DNA of 64,000 nt from Haematomicrobium sanguinis DSM 21259 (GCF_000688395.1 NZ_JIAG01000010.1:62001-126000), one strand, 5' to 3'. Positions 9,301-16,880 are shown, counted from the first letter of the stretch. Numbers and translations are program-made. The notes: generated by a model not told the origin, from the sequence alone.

Positions 9301-9378
9301 TGCACACTCGAAATCGACTGTGCAGATAAAGCGCACTTTAACGGCGTGTCGCGTGCGTGTTTTGCACAGTCGATTGTG
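9301..9378. repeat. Right copy of the inverted repeat; self-palindromic
   Basis: This is the inverted partner of 8290-8368. Within the unit AATCGACTGTGCA at 9312-9324 is exactly complementary to TGCACAGTCGATT at 9363-9375, giving a perfect 13-bp stem around a 38-nt loop. The design resembles a short palindromic (REP/MITE-like) element. It begins 13 bp after the tesB stop, so it could also act as part of the transcript end. Confidence 0.85.
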
Positions 9379-9409
9379 GGGTGGGCGGGTGAAAGTGAGA
9401 ACAAGTACG

Positions 9410-9447
9410 ACGGCGCCCGCTCACCTTTTGCAGTGAACGGGCGCCGT
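9410..9447. terminator. Hairpin between convergent tesB and ettA
   Basis: ACGGCGCCCG at 9410-9419 pairs with CGGGCGCCGT at 9438-9447 around an 18-nt loop. There is no clear T-run on either side, so it is a weak intrinsic terminator or a transcript-protecting hairpin. The left side overlaps a copy of the AAGTACGACGGCG motif at 9403-9415. Confidence 0.55.
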
Positions 9448-9469
9448 CTCTTGGGGTGCTTGGAGCACG

Positions 9470-11152
9470 CTAGTCGCGCGTGAGCTTGCGGTGGGTGACG
9501 CGGTGCGGCTTGGCGGCCTCGGGGCCGAGCCGCTCGATCTTGTTCTCCTCGTAGGATTCGAAGTTGCCCTCGAACCAGTACCACTTCGACGGGTCCTCGT
9601 CGGTGCCCTCATAAGCGAGGATGTGTGTTGCCACGCGGTCGAGGAACCAGCGATCGTGGGAGACAACCACGGCGCAGCCAGGGAACTCCAGTAGCGCGTT
9701 CTCCAGGCTGGTGAGGGTTTCGACGTCGAGGTCGTTGGTGGGCTCGTCGAGGAGCAGCAGATTGCCGCCTTGTTTCAGCGTGAGCGCGAGGTTCAGACGG
9801 TTGCGTTCACCGCCGGAGAGCACACCCGCCTTCTTTTGCTGATCCGGCCCCTTGAATCCGAACGCGGAAACGTAGGCGCGGCTGGGCATTTCGACCTGGC
9901 CAACCTGAATGTAATCGAGCCCGTCCGAGACAACCTCCCACAGCGACTTGTTGGGGTCAATGCCGCCTCGGCTCTGGTCGACGTAGGAGATCTTGACCGA
10001 ATCGCCGATCTTGAGCTCTCCCCCGTCGAGTTCTTCGATGCCCACGATTGTCTTGAACAGGGTTGACTTGCCGACACCGTTGGGACCGATCACACCGACA
10101 ATGCCGTTGCGCGGTAGCGAGAAGGAGAGGCCGTCGATCAAGATGCGATCGTCGAATCCCTTTTCCAAATCATTTGCTTCGATGACCAGGCTTCCCAGGC
10201 GCGGTCCCGGCGGAATCTGAATCTCTTCAAAGTCGAGTTTGCGGGTGCGCTCGGCTTCTGCCGCCATTTCCTCATACCGGGCGAGGCGCGCCTTCGACTT
10301 CGTTTGACGACCTTTGGCGTTGGATCGAACCCACTCGAGTTCCTCGGACAGGCGCTTGGCCAGCTTCGCGTCTTTCTTACCTTGGATTTCCAAGCGTGCA
10401 CGCTTCTTTTCCAGGTAGGTGGAGTAGTTCCCTTCATAGGGGTACAGATGACCGCGGTCCACCTCCGCAATCCACTCGGCAACGTGATCGAGGAAGTAGC
10501 GATCGTGGGTGACGGCGAGGACTGCGCCGGGGTACTTGGCAAGGTGTTGCTCCAACCACAGCACGGATTCGGCGTCCAAGTGGTTGGTGGGCTCGTCCAG
10601 GAGTAAGAGGTCGGGCTTTTGCAGCAACAGCTTGCACAGCGCGACGCGGCGGCGCTCACCACCGGAGAGAACCTTCACGTCCGCATCAGCCGGAGGGCAA
10701 CGCAACGCGTCCATGGCCTGTTCGAGTTGGGAATCGAGATCCCACGCGTCGGCGGCGTCGATCTGCTCTTGAAGCTTTCCCATCTCCTCGAGGAGCGCAT
10801 CGTAATCGGCGTCCGGCTGCGCCATTTCCTCGGAGATTTCGTTGAAGCGCTGAACTTTGCCGTAAATTTCGCCGACGCCTTCACGGACGTTTTCGATTAC
10901 GGTCTTGTCTTCATCCAGTGGCGGTTCCTGCAACAGGATCCCAACGCTGTAGCCGGGCGAGAGCCGTGCTTCACCGTTGGAGGGAGTGTCTAGGCCAGCC
11001 ATGATCTTCAAAATGGTGGACTTACCGGCGCCGTTCGGGCCAACCACACCGATTTTTGCACCGGGATAAAAGGACATGGTGACATCGTCAAGGATGAGCT
11101 TGTCGCCAACGGCCTTGCGGGCCTTGGTCATGGTGTAAATAAATTCTGGCAT
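9470..11152 (-). CDS. ettA: ABC-F protein, energy-dependent translational throttle EttA
   Basis: Cytosolic ribosome-associated ATPase of 560 residues that acts near the E site to gate translation with the ATP/ADP ratio. There are two ABC cassettes: Walker A 'GPNGAGKST' (about residue 40) and 'GPNGVGKST' (about 360), signatures 'LSGGERRRVAL' and 'LSGGERNRLNL', and Walker B 'LLLLDEPTNHLD' and 'LLLLDEPTNDLD'. Between them is the charged linker (PtIM) with 'KKRARLEIQGKKDAKLAKR' type residues. There are no membrane segments. Length and the 'MPEFIYTMTKARK' start match EttA rather than antibiotic-resistance ABC-F proteins. An ssb gene lies upstream on the same strand, with a lipoprotein gene between. 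Confidence 0.96.
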   Translation of the reverse strand: MPEFIYTMTKARKAVGDKLILDDVTMSFYPGAKIGVVGPNGAGKSTILKIMAGLDTPSNGEARLSPGYSVGILLQEPPLDEDKTVIENVREGVGEIYGKVQRFNEISEEMAQPDADYDALLEEMGKLQEQIDAADAWDLDSQLEQAMDALRCPPADADVKVLSGGERRRVALCKLLLQKPDLLLLDEPTNHLDAESVLWLEQHLAKYPGAVLAVTHDRYFLDHVAEWIAEVDRGHLYPYEGNYSTYLEKKRARLEIQGKKDAKLAKRLSEELEWVRSNAKGRQTKSKARLARYEEMAAEAERTRKLDFEEIQIPPGPRLGSLVIEANDLEKGFDDRILIDGLSFSLPRNGIVGVIGPNGVGKSTLFKTIVGIEELDGGELKIGDSVKISYVDQSRGGIDPNKSLWEVVSDGLDYIQVGQVEMPSRAYVSAFGFKGPDQQKKAGVLSGGERNRLNLALTLKQGGNLLLLDEPTNDLDVETLTSLENALLEFPGCAVVVSHDRWFLDRVATHILAYEGTDEDPSKWYWFEGNFESYEENKIERLGPEAAKPHRVTHRKLTRD

Positions 11153-11228
11153 GACTACAAATCTATCGGAGCTTGGCGCGAGTCTCCTATTTGAGAGTGT
11201 GCAGGTTCACCCTCGGCTCACGAGCGCG

Positions 11229-11729
11229 CTAGCGACCAGTCTGATCGCCGACGAAACACTTGCCACCACTGAGTGCAGGAAGTTGAGTCATCGAGACCTG
11301 GCCACCGCGAATTTCGCCCATGATGCAAATATCCGCATCATTGACGGCGAACTGCATAGCATCCACGGCAAGCCCAGTCGGTGTCACCGACTGCCCCACC
11401 GACACTTGCTCTAACGGCACGCCGGTATCAGTAATCGCCTTTTGCACAACTTCACGCGCGGGGAATCCGCTCTCGGGCAGGACACCGGTGACGGCCTGTT
11501 GAATCTGATCGGACTTAGCGTTGAGAGCCGCCACCCGAGGGTCTTCGGGTGCTTGCGAGGTCGGAGCCTCCGAGACTGCCGGCGAACCGGTCGACGTTGG
11601 GTCCGAGCTTTCCGAAACACATCCGGCGAGAGCAACCGCCACGGTGCCGCCCACAACCAGGCTCAGCACGGGGTAGGAACGTCGACGTAGAAATGTTGTC
11701 ACTCTTGGGGCCCGCTCAGCTTTTCTCAC
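11229..11729 (-). CDS. Small secreted lipoprotein (DUF6993-like)
   Basis: Product of about 166 residues with a basic N-terminus, a hydrophobic stretch and a lipobox ending 'VALAGC', followed by a Ser/Thr/Pro-rich linker and a compact C-terminal domain with two cysteines (in 'DADICIMGEIRGG' and 'SGGKCFVGD'), which may form a disulfide. This pattern matches actinobacterial DUF6993 lipoproteins from memory. Start is uncertain: GTG 11729 has AGGGG just upstream; GTG 11702 gives a shorter signal peptide; a 54-nt longer frame reaches 11783. Role unknown; it is anchored outside the cytoplasmic membrane. Confidence 0.72.
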   Translation of the reverse strand: MRKAERAPRVTTFLRRRSYPVLSLVVGGTVAVALAGCVSESSDPTSTGSPAVSEAPTSQAPEDPRVAALNAKSDQIQQAVTGVLPESGFPAREVVQKAITDTGVPLEQVSVGQSVTPTGLAVDAMQFAVNDADICIMGEIRGGQVSMTQLPALSGGKCFVGDQTGR

Positions 11730-11868
11730 GACCCCTATCTTGCCATGCCCAGCGGATATGCCAGGAGCGCGCCCCGTGTACAACGCATCGGTCTACATAG
11801 CAGACCCGCGAGCGCCCGGAATAGGGAACAGCGATCTTCCGGGACACCCGTGGCGTCGGCACGGCCTA

Positions 11869-12570
11869 TTAGGCACTCCTGGGGTATTCCTCCTCACCTC
11901 CGATCTCCTGATCCTCATCGATATCCTCCGAATCATCGTCATTGCGGTCCGAGTCCGTGGTGGGCCGGCTCTGCCCAAAATGCAAGGGACTAAAGTTGCC
12001 AGATTCCTCGGTATCGCCAACTTCACCGGATTCCCGATCGACTTTCTCCCCTGCGTCGGTGCGTATTCCAGACTGGTCGCCCTGCGTGTCCGCACTGTAA
12101 TCGTCACTTACAGCGGAGTCACCGCCGTCCGGGTCGCTCGAGGTTCCACCTTCTGCGTTTGATTGGTCCGCCGAAGATTCCGAATCCGCCGATTCGCTCG
12201 ATTGCGCGCTGCGGAATACGTTGCGAGCAAACTTGACGGTGCCCCAGGTGAGGTCAGGTCCAATGGAATCGGCGAGCACCTCAAAGCTGTAGCCGGTGCT
12301 TCCGTCCTTTTTCCGCCAGTTATTCAAACGGAGCCTGCCATGGATGATGACCCGATCGCCCTTAGTGAGGCTCGCTTTGGCGTTGAGCGCCAGCTGACGG
12401 AAGCAGGAGACGGTATACCAGTTGGTGTGAACGTCCTGCCATGATCCGTTTTCTTGGGGTCGGCGCTCGGTACTGGCAACCCTAAAGCGGCTCACCGCAA
12501 CGCCTGATTCGAGTGTCTCCGATTCGACATCCGTACCGATGTGGCCACGGATGGTGATAGTGTCTGTCAT
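11869..12570 (-). CDS. ssb: Single-stranded DNA-binding protein with atypical acidic tail
   Basis: Product of 233 residues. The OB fold fills residues 1-105 ('MTDTITIRGHIGTDVE', 'VSRFRVASTERR', 'NWYTVSCFRQLA', 'GDRVIIHGRLRLNNW'). The rest is a long Ser/Asp/Glu-rich, probably disordered tail. The tail ends 'EEEYPRSA' and lacks the DDDIPF-type tip that recruits partner proteins in canonical SSB. It is therefore more likely an accessory (SsbB-like) paralog than the replication SSB; the chromosomal ssb normally sits with rpsF-rpsR-rplI, which are absent here. ATG 12570 is preceded by AGGAAGG. Confidence 0.85.
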   Translation of the reverse strand: MTDTITIRGHIGTDVESETLESGVAVSRFRVASTERRPQENGSWQDVHTNWYTVSCFRQLALNAKASLTKGDRVIIHGRLRLNNWRKKDGSTGYSFEVLADSIGPDLTWGTVKFARNVFRSAQSSESADSESSADQSNAEGGTSSDPDGGDSAVSDDYSADTQGDQSGIRTDAGEKVDRESGEVGDTEESGNFSPLHFGQSRPTTDSDRNDDDSEDIDEDQEIGGEEEYPRSA

Positions 12571-12657
12571 TTTCAGCCTTCCTGTTGGCCCCGAGTTGGG
12601 CCGATGAGTCCAGCCTGAACGCACAGCGAGCCCAGAAAAAGGCGCAGATCAGAAAAT

Positions 12658-12710
12658 GTGGATAACTTCGCCAAGAAATCGCAAACTACTGCCCCTGTGT
12701 AGGAGCATCC
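12658..12710. repeat. Intergenic repeat, copy 1, with DnaA-box-like core
   Basis: TGTGGATAACTTCGCCA (12658-12674) and CCTGTGTAGGAGCATCC (12694-12710) recur with the same spacing and order at 62068-62120, 49 kb away. TGTGGATAA is the reverse complement of the consensus DnaA box TTATCCACA, but only one box is present. The surrounding 12571-12932 gap (about 360 bp) shows nothing else beyond the ssb promoter region. Confidence 0.65.
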
Positions 12711-12932
12711 ACGTGGTGCAAGCTTGGCGCAAGCCCCCCCTTGGATGAGCATTACAGTGCTCAACCAGCCACTTTGAGCATTTCAACCCCGCTTGGACTA
12801 CGCATTGACCGGACCCCACCGCGTTTTGCCTTGTCAAAGGCTTCTATTCAGGTGAGATCATCAAGACGCGGGGCCAAACGGGGCTGAAATGCCGATACCA
12901 CCGAACTCATCGACCCCGAATTCAGAAAGAAA

Positions 12933-13403
12933 GTGCACCTCTGTAGGCAGTTCGAGAACATTAGCCAGGCGGTGAAGACCGTAGCTGCTCGGTGGAGGCA
13001 TGGTGTCTATCGCGATAGTCGGCGTCCGTCTGAGCCTTCGGTCACTGATTATCGGGGTCGAGTGGTGCGTTCGATTGGGAATGCTCAAATTCTTCGGGGC
13101 GAGGCGCAGATAGACGAGCTGGTGGCCTTGTACCGCGAGGGGCTGTCGCTGTGCGACTTGGCGGAGAGGTTGGGTGTGTATCACCGGACGGCGGCGGCTC
13201 ATCTGTTGCGGCGGGGCGAGCCGTTGCGGCGTAGCCCGTTGACGAAGGGACAGGTCGCGAGGGCCGTGCAATTGCACCAGAACGGGATGACATTGCTTGC
13301 GGTCGGATGTGACCTCGGGGTGAGCCAGGGAACGATCCGACGAGCCGTCGCCGCTGAGGGCGTCACAACCTGTCCGCGCGGCCGTGCCTGTCGGAGCGCC
13401 TAG
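12933..13403 (+). CDS. Helix-turn-helix protein of mobile-element type
   Basis: Product of up to 156 residues. Two HTH-like units can be seen: 'LVALYREGLSLCDLAERLGVYHRTAAAHL' region (about residues 64-92) and 'RAVQLHQNGMTLLAVGCDLGVSQGTIRRA' region (about 107-136). Small proteins with such tandem HTH units are common beside site-specific recombinases in actinobacterial integrated elements. Start uncertain: GTG 12933 is the first in frame; the N-terminal 50 residues look poor and a later start is possible. No recombinase gene remains next to it. A strong hairpin follows the stop. DNA-binding is predicted; the target is unknown. Confidence 0.55.
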   Translation: MHLCRQFENISQAVKTVAARWRHGVYRDSRRPSEPSVTDYRGRVVRSIGNAQILRGEAQIDELVALYREGLSLCDLAERLGVYHRTAAAHLLRRGEPLRRSPLTKGQVARAVQLHQNGMTLLAVGCDLGVSQGTIRRAVAAEGVTTCPRGRACRSA

Positions 13404-13416
13404 AACGGCTGACTTG

Positions 13417-13453
13417 AGTTCGCGCCTACCACCGTGGGTGGCAGGCGCGAACT
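13417..13453 (+). terminator. Hairpin downstream of the HTH gene
   Basis: AGTTCGCGCCT (13417-13427) pairs with AGGCGCGAACT (13443-13453), with additional ACCACC/GGTGG pairing in the loop. It starts 14 bp after the stop codon. There is only a GT-rich run afterwards, so termination strength is uncertain. Confidence 0.55.
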
Positions 13454-13470
13454 GTTGTGTTGGGCGGGTT

Positions 13471-13735
13471 TCAGCCGTCGGTGCCGCGTGTGCCTCCGGC
13501 CAACACTGGAGCTTGCCCGATGACCTGCCCCTGATTCGTCTTAGTTTGTCGATGGTCGGCGCGGCGCTGGGCGTGCTCTTGGAGGCAGACGCGGGCGGAC
13601 AGGATCAGACTGATGGGTCCGATCCAGAGCATCCTCAATGCCGACCAGATGCTGATGCGGACGGGGATGTGGAGCCAGCCGGGACCGTCGTCGCGGACAA
13701 TGATTGCCAGTAGGCTGGCGAGGTAGAGGTATGGA
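13471..13735 (-). pseudogene. Possible remnant of a small membrane protein
   Basis: The minus-strand frame ending at 13471 contains a plausible short protein segment with hydrophobic stretches ('YLYLASLLAIIV' and 'LRMLWIGPISLILSARV') and a basic tail. No acceptable start codon with a ribosome site is seen close to the first membrane stretch, and the upstream part of the frame overlaps the methyltransferase remnant. I do not recognise the family. It is best read as debris of the integrated element. The rest of the 13404-13761 gap holds only the hairpin at 13417-13453. Confidence 0.25.
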
Positions 13736-13761
13736 GGCGATGTGTGTAGTGGGTGTCCGCG

Positions 13762-14103
13762 ATGGGCCGCCCTTGGATCTGTTCGCTGTTCTCTGGCTAC
13801 GGCGGCTTCGATCTTGCCGTTGAGCACACCACCGGCGGCCGGACGGTCTGGCTCTCTGAGCTCAACACCGTGGTCGCGGGCATCTTCGCCTACCACTGGC
13901 CGGACGCCCCGAATCAGCGCCAGCGATCCTGAACAAGTGCAAAGGGCCGTGCACCGCACCGGAGTTCGTCGAATGGCTCATGGGTCTGCCCGCCGGCTGG
14001 GTCACCGACCCCATTCAAGGGCTGACCGCGAATCAGCAGAACACCGCACTCGGTAACGGCGTGCTCCAATTCCAGGCTTTTATCGCAATCGCTCTGCCGT
14101 AAA
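13762..14103 (+). pseudogene. Remnant of a phage-type C5-cytosine DNA methyltransferase
   Basis: Two ends of one gene are fused with the middle missing. The N-terminal piece (13762-13932) reads 'ICSLFSGYGGFDLAVE' and later 'FAYHWPDAPN', the AdoMet-binding start of a Dcm-type methylase. The C-terminal piece, in another frame from about 13940 to TAA 14103, reads 'PEFVEWLMGLPAGWVTD' and 'NTALGNGVLQFQA', matching the end of the same family (usual motif X, 'ALGNGVxxxQ'). The catalytic PC and ENV motifs are gone. An internal deletion plus frameshift makes it inactive. It marks a former phage or restriction element. Confidence 0.72.
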
Positions 14104-14261
14104 GAGGCGCGGCGGATTGTTGGGCAAATTTGCCTAGTTCATGCAGGTTTATCTCATGTTGTTCAGCTTCAGGAGAGACTGAGCAGGGAACTGCACAGTT
14201 GCGATCATTCGAGGGTCGGTTCCCCTCGCGAAGGTCGAGCATCGCAGTAGGACCAAGGACA

Positions 14262-14293
14262 AGTGGCCGAGTCCCCGAGGGGACCCGGCCACT
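14262..14293. terminator. Strong GC-rich hairpin
   Basis: AGTGGCCG.GTCCCC (14262-14276) pairs with GGGGAC.CGGCCACT (14279-14293) with one mismatch and a tiny loop. It lies next to the end of the MFS remnant on the minus strand and may have been its terminator. No T-run follows. Confidence 0.5.
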
Positions 14294-14298
14294 GCGTT

Positions 14299-14540
14299 TC
14301 AACGGTGCGCCGCTACTGAGCTGACTCCCGCACAGCAGCGGGACGGGGCGAGCGTGAGGGGGAATGCGTGCCTGCGTGCGCTCGCGACGAGCACGAGGCT
14401 GAGGACGACGAACGCCGTGACCGCGATCGGGATCGACACCTCGCCGAAAGTTGCGAGGAGGACGCCGACGACGAGTCCTCCGAATGCCACCGGGGCGTTC
14501 CAGGGGTGACGAGGATCGCCCGGGCAGTGTCGGCCGCGGC
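14299..14540 (-). pseudogene. C-terminal fragment of an MFS permease
   Basis: The frame ending at 14299 encodes 'VAFGGLVVGVLLATFGEVSI' followed by another long hydrophobic run ending 'LVLVASARR', which looks like the last two membrane helices of an MFS drug permease, with 'WNAP' just before, as in that family. Upstream of about 14510 similarity continues in a different frame ('ADTARAILVT'), so there is a frameshift, and then stops. There is no N-terminal part and no promoter. It is not the same gene as the MFS at 17287, which is on the other strand. Confidence 0.45.
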
Positions 14541-14789
14541 AGGACTGTGCAACCGAGACGGTTCGCGGCGCGGCCGTTTACAGCAGGAGCGTGACAAGCT
14601 CACCGCGCGCATCAATGTCCTGAGCCACAACCGGGGCGCAATGATGGAGTATCTCGCCGAGGTCGAGCGTTGCAGAGCGCCAGACGAGCCCGCGAACGGG
14701 GAGCCACAGGAGGCTCGAAGGCCTCCGTGACTCATTGCAGCGGGGCGGTCGCCTGGCCGTGATGCCTTGGTCGAACACGCGTTCGGCAC

Positions 14790-14817
14790 TTGACACAACG
14801 GGGCGGCCTGCTAATCT
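14790..14817 (+). promoter_or_regulatory. Promoter of the MarR gene, probably leaderless
   Basis: TTGACA (14790-14795) and TAATCT (14812-14817) are separated by 16 bp. The ATG of marR follows the -10 by only 6 nt, so transcription should begin at or next to the start codon and no ribosome-binding site is present. TGCATGCACACACA starting at 14821 overlaps the start codon and resembles the candidate operator at 15340-15367, suggesting autoregulation. Confidence 0.7.
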
Positions 14818-14823
14818 AATTGC

Positions 14824-15303
14824 ATGCACACACAGTCAACTGCCACTGAAGTCGCTCCTGGCGGTCGCGCCAGCGTCGAGTGGTCGCGGGTGGCGGTGTT
14901 CGCCTCCGCAGTGGACGCGAACCTGGACAAGTGGCTGTCGGACGCGCATCGCCTCGGACTCACAGAGTACCGTGCACTAAACTTCCTGAGCCAGGCGTCC
15001 GACAAGGAACTGCGTGTCGCCGCGCTCGCGCAGCGCATCGGGCTGAACGCGAGCTCGACCACTCGCCTGGTGAGTCGCCTGGAGGCGAAGGGGCTTGCGC
15101 GCCGAGACGTCTGCGCAGACGACGGTCGTGGCGTCTACGCCGTCATCGACGAGCCGGGCGAGACTCTACTGCGCGAGGTTCGCGACCCCTATGAGGCCCG
15201 CGTCAACGACCTGCTGAGCAGGCCCGCCGCACACTTTCCCGACCTCGACCCGCACCTCATCGCCACGGCTTTGGCGGAGGTGAGCGCATTCATGAAAGCC
15301 TGA
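14824..15303 (+). CDS. MarR family transcriptional regulator
   Basis: Product of 159 residues with the MarR winged-helix fold. The recognition region is 'LRVAALAQRIGLNASSTTRL' (about residues 64-83), the wing follows with 'KGLARRDVCADDGRGVYAVI', and flanking helices would form the dimer interface. Such proteins usually repress a neighbouring detoxification operon and release DNA on binding a phenolic or other xenobiotic, or on cysteine oxidation; here one cysteine lies in the wing ('DVCADD'). It lies 79 bp upstream of the FrnE-deaminase-SMR-SMR-MFS genes on the same strand and is their likely regulator. Confidence 0.9.
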   Translation: MHTQSTATEVAPGGRASVEWSRVAVFASAVDANLDKWLSDAHRLGLTEYRALNFLSQASDKELRVAALAQRIGLNASSTTRLVSRLEAKGLARRDVCADDGRGVYAVIDEPGETLLREVRDPYEARVNDLLSRPAAHFPDLDPHLIATALAEVSAFMKA

Positions 15304-15339
15304 CGCCCAGGTGCCGCACTGTGGGCATTTCTTTTGACC

Positions 15340-15367
15340 ATATATCTGCATGTACACACACCTATAT
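15340..15367 (+). promoter_or_regulatory. Candidate MarR operator upstream of the efflux operon
   Basis: An imperfect 28-bp palindrome: ATATATCTGCATG on the left matches ATATAGGTGTGTG on the opposite strand on the right, centred on TGTACA. The stretch TGCATGYACACACA inside it also overlaps the marR start at 14821-14834. Position 15-45 bp upstream of the ATG at 15383 fits an operator-promoter overlap. Confidence 0.55.
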
Positions 15368-15382
15368 TGAAGGGTTCAACCC

Positions 15383-16006
15383 ATGACCACCCAGATCGAT
15401 GTCTTCGTAGACTACGTCTGCCCATTCTGTTTCCTGGTCGAGCCGGCGATCGAGGAGCTCAAGCGCGACCGTGACGTGGAGGTGACGATCCGCCCGTTCG
15501 AGCTGCGCCCTGAACCGGTGCCCACGTTGCGCCCGGAAGACGAGTACCTGCCACGCATCTGGCGCGACGCGGTTTACCCGATGGCCGAGCGTGTCGGCGT
15601 GCCAATCACACTGCCGTCTATCTCGCCCCAGCCTCGCACCGAGAAGGCGTTCATGGTACTTCAGCTCGCCCAGGAACGAGGTCTCGCGGAGGCTTACACC
15701 GAGGCGATGTTCGTCGCGTTCTTCCAGCAGGACCGCAACATCGGCCTCAATGAGGTCGTCATCGACATCGCCACCTCGGTCGGCCTCGACCACGCCGAAG
15801 TCACCGAAGCCTTGAACGATGAGGAGCGCCGCCGGCGGCATCACATCGATCAGGAATACGCGGTGAACACGGTCGGGATCGACTCGGTGCCCGGCATCGT
15901 GGTGAACGGCCAGGTGCTGCGCGGGGTGCCATCGGTGACAAGGCTGAAGAAGGTCGTTGACGACCTTTCCGAGCGTCAGACCACATCAGGTCAGGGGCAG
16001 TTGTGA
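15383..16006 (+). CDS. DsbA-family (FrnE-like) thiol oxidoreductase
   Basis: Product of 207 residues, cytoplasmic (no signal peptide). The thioredoxin-fold active site is 'VDYVCPFCFLVEPAIEEL' with CPFC at about residues 13-16; the cis-proline loop is 'GIDSVPGIVVNGQ' (about 171-183). The long helical insertion between them is typical of the FrnE/2-hydroxychromene-2-carboxylate isomerase subgroup. Members are thiol-disulfide oxidoreductases or glutathione-like conjugate handlers; the substrate is unknown. Its TGA overlaps the GTG of the deaminase by 4 nt. It opens the MarR-controlled efflux operon. Confidence 0.88.
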   Translation: MTTQIDVFVDYVCPFCFLVEPAIEELKRDRDVEVTIRPFELRPEPVPTLRPEDEYLPRIWRDAVYPMAERVGVPITLPSISPQPRTEKAFMVLQLAQERGLAEAYTEAMFVAFFQQDRNIGLNEVVIDIATSVGLDHAEVTEALNDEERRRRHHIDQEYAVNTVGIDSVPGIVVNGQVLRGVPSVTRLKKVVDDLSERQTTSGQGQL

Positions 16007-16530
16007 GCGTCGAACCGATCGCTCTGAGCGCGGTGATGGTGCAGGCGGTCACTGCCTGTACGGAGCACGTCGATGCCGGTGGCCTCCCGTTCGTCGGTGT
16101 CCTTGTGAACGCCGCCGGGGAGGCGGCGTCCGGGTTCGGTGTGAACCGGGTACACGAGACCGGAGACCCGACGGCACACGCCGAAGTCGTCGCCATGCAA
16201 GATGCCATGACCCGCCACGGTCTCGAAACCCTCGCCGGGTACGTGCTGCTCGCGACCGGGGAACCCTGCGGCCTGTGCTATCGCTACGCGATCGACCACG
16301 GCATCGACACCATCTACGTCGCCGTCGACCGCGACCAGGTCGCAGACCTCGGCTTCGACTACCGATCCAGCTATCCCGCGTTCGGCATCACCGACGCCCA
16401 ACGCACCAGCCTCTTCCGCTCACTCGCCGTTGAGCGCGGGATCGAACCGTTCACCCGATATCTCCAAAACCACCTTTCCGGTCACGCAACCGTGCGACCG
16501 GGCATCGTATTGAAAGGAACACCATCATGA
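16003..16530 (+). CDS. Nucleoside/guanine-type deaminase (CDA superfamily)
   Basis: Product of 175 residues with the zinc-dependent cytidine-deaminase fold. The catalytic HAE triad is in 'GDPTAHAEVVAMQDA' (about residue 57-61) and the second zinc motif is PCxxC in 'TGEPCGLCYRYAID' (about 88-92). The order HAE...PCxxC matches GuaD/TadA-like deaminases, but 'YVLLATGEPCGLC' is not the usual GuaD text, so substrate (guanine, a pterin, another amidine or amine) is open. It is translationally coupled to the genes on both sides (GTGA and ATGA overlaps). A deaminase in an efflux operon suggests chemical modification before export. Confidence 0.85.
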   Translation: MSVEPIALSAVMVQAVTACTEHVDAGGLPFVGVLVNAAGEAASGFGVNRVHETGDPTAHAEVVAMQDAMTRHGLETLAGYVLLATGEPCGLCYRYAIDHGIDTIYVAVDRDQVADLGFDYRSSYPAFGITDAQRTSLFRSLAVERGIEPFTRYLQNHLSGHATVRPGIVLKGTPS

Positions 16531-16847
16531 GCTGGCTCTACTTGGGAATCGCTATCGTCTTCGAGGTCGCCGTCGGCATCGCCGCCGGCAAGGCAAACGG
16601 ATTCAAGAACCTCGCGTGGACGATCGCCACCCTCGTCAGCGGAGCGATCGCCACCTTCTTCCTCAGCCTCGCCCTGCTTACCTTCGACGTCGGCGTCGGC
16701 TACGCCCTGTGGACCTCGCTCGCCGGCGTCGGGATCGTCATCGTCGGCGCGCTGTTTCTCTCCCAGAAGCTGACCTGGAAGAAGGCACTTGGCATCGCCG
16801 TCGTCATCGTCGGAGTCGTCGGCCTCAACCTCGCCGGCACCGCCTGA
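16527..16847 (+). CDS. SMR family efflux subunit A
   Basis: Product of 106 residues with four membrane helices, the size of EmrE/SugE proteins. The essential membrane-embedded glutamate is in 'LGIAIVFEVAVGIAAGKANG' (about residue 13). Helix 3 has 'VGYALWTSLAGVGIV', in the position of the usual 'AYAIWTGIG' packing motif. It exchanges cations for protons. Its ATG overlaps the deaminase stop by 4 nt, and a second SMR gene follows after 33 bp, so the two probably form a heterodimer as in EbrAB or YkkCD. The ligand could be a quaternary amine, guanidinium or the deaminase product. Confidence 0.9.
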   Translation: MSWLYLGIAIVFEVAVGIAAGKANGFKNLAWTIATLVSGAIATFFLSLALLTFDVGVGYALWTSLAGVGIVIVGALFLSQKLTWKKALGIAVVIVGVVGLNLAGTA

Positions 16848-16880
16848 ACCGCCCTACACAATCTTGAAAGGAATCTCCTT

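Noticed and set aside
8290-9378. tesB and its flanking repeats as a classical transposon
   Set aside because: No transposase gene inside and no target-site duplication visible outside the repeats.
12658-12666. Replication origin from the DnaA-like box
   Set aside because: Only a single box, no AT-rich unwinding region, and no dnaA, dnaN or gyr genes nearby.
12571-14000. A duplicated tRNA-Arg 3' end marking the left attachment site of the island
   Set aside because: Looked for by eye (CCCGGGAGGGAGTCGAACC-type text) but no copy was seen, so the left border stays undefined.
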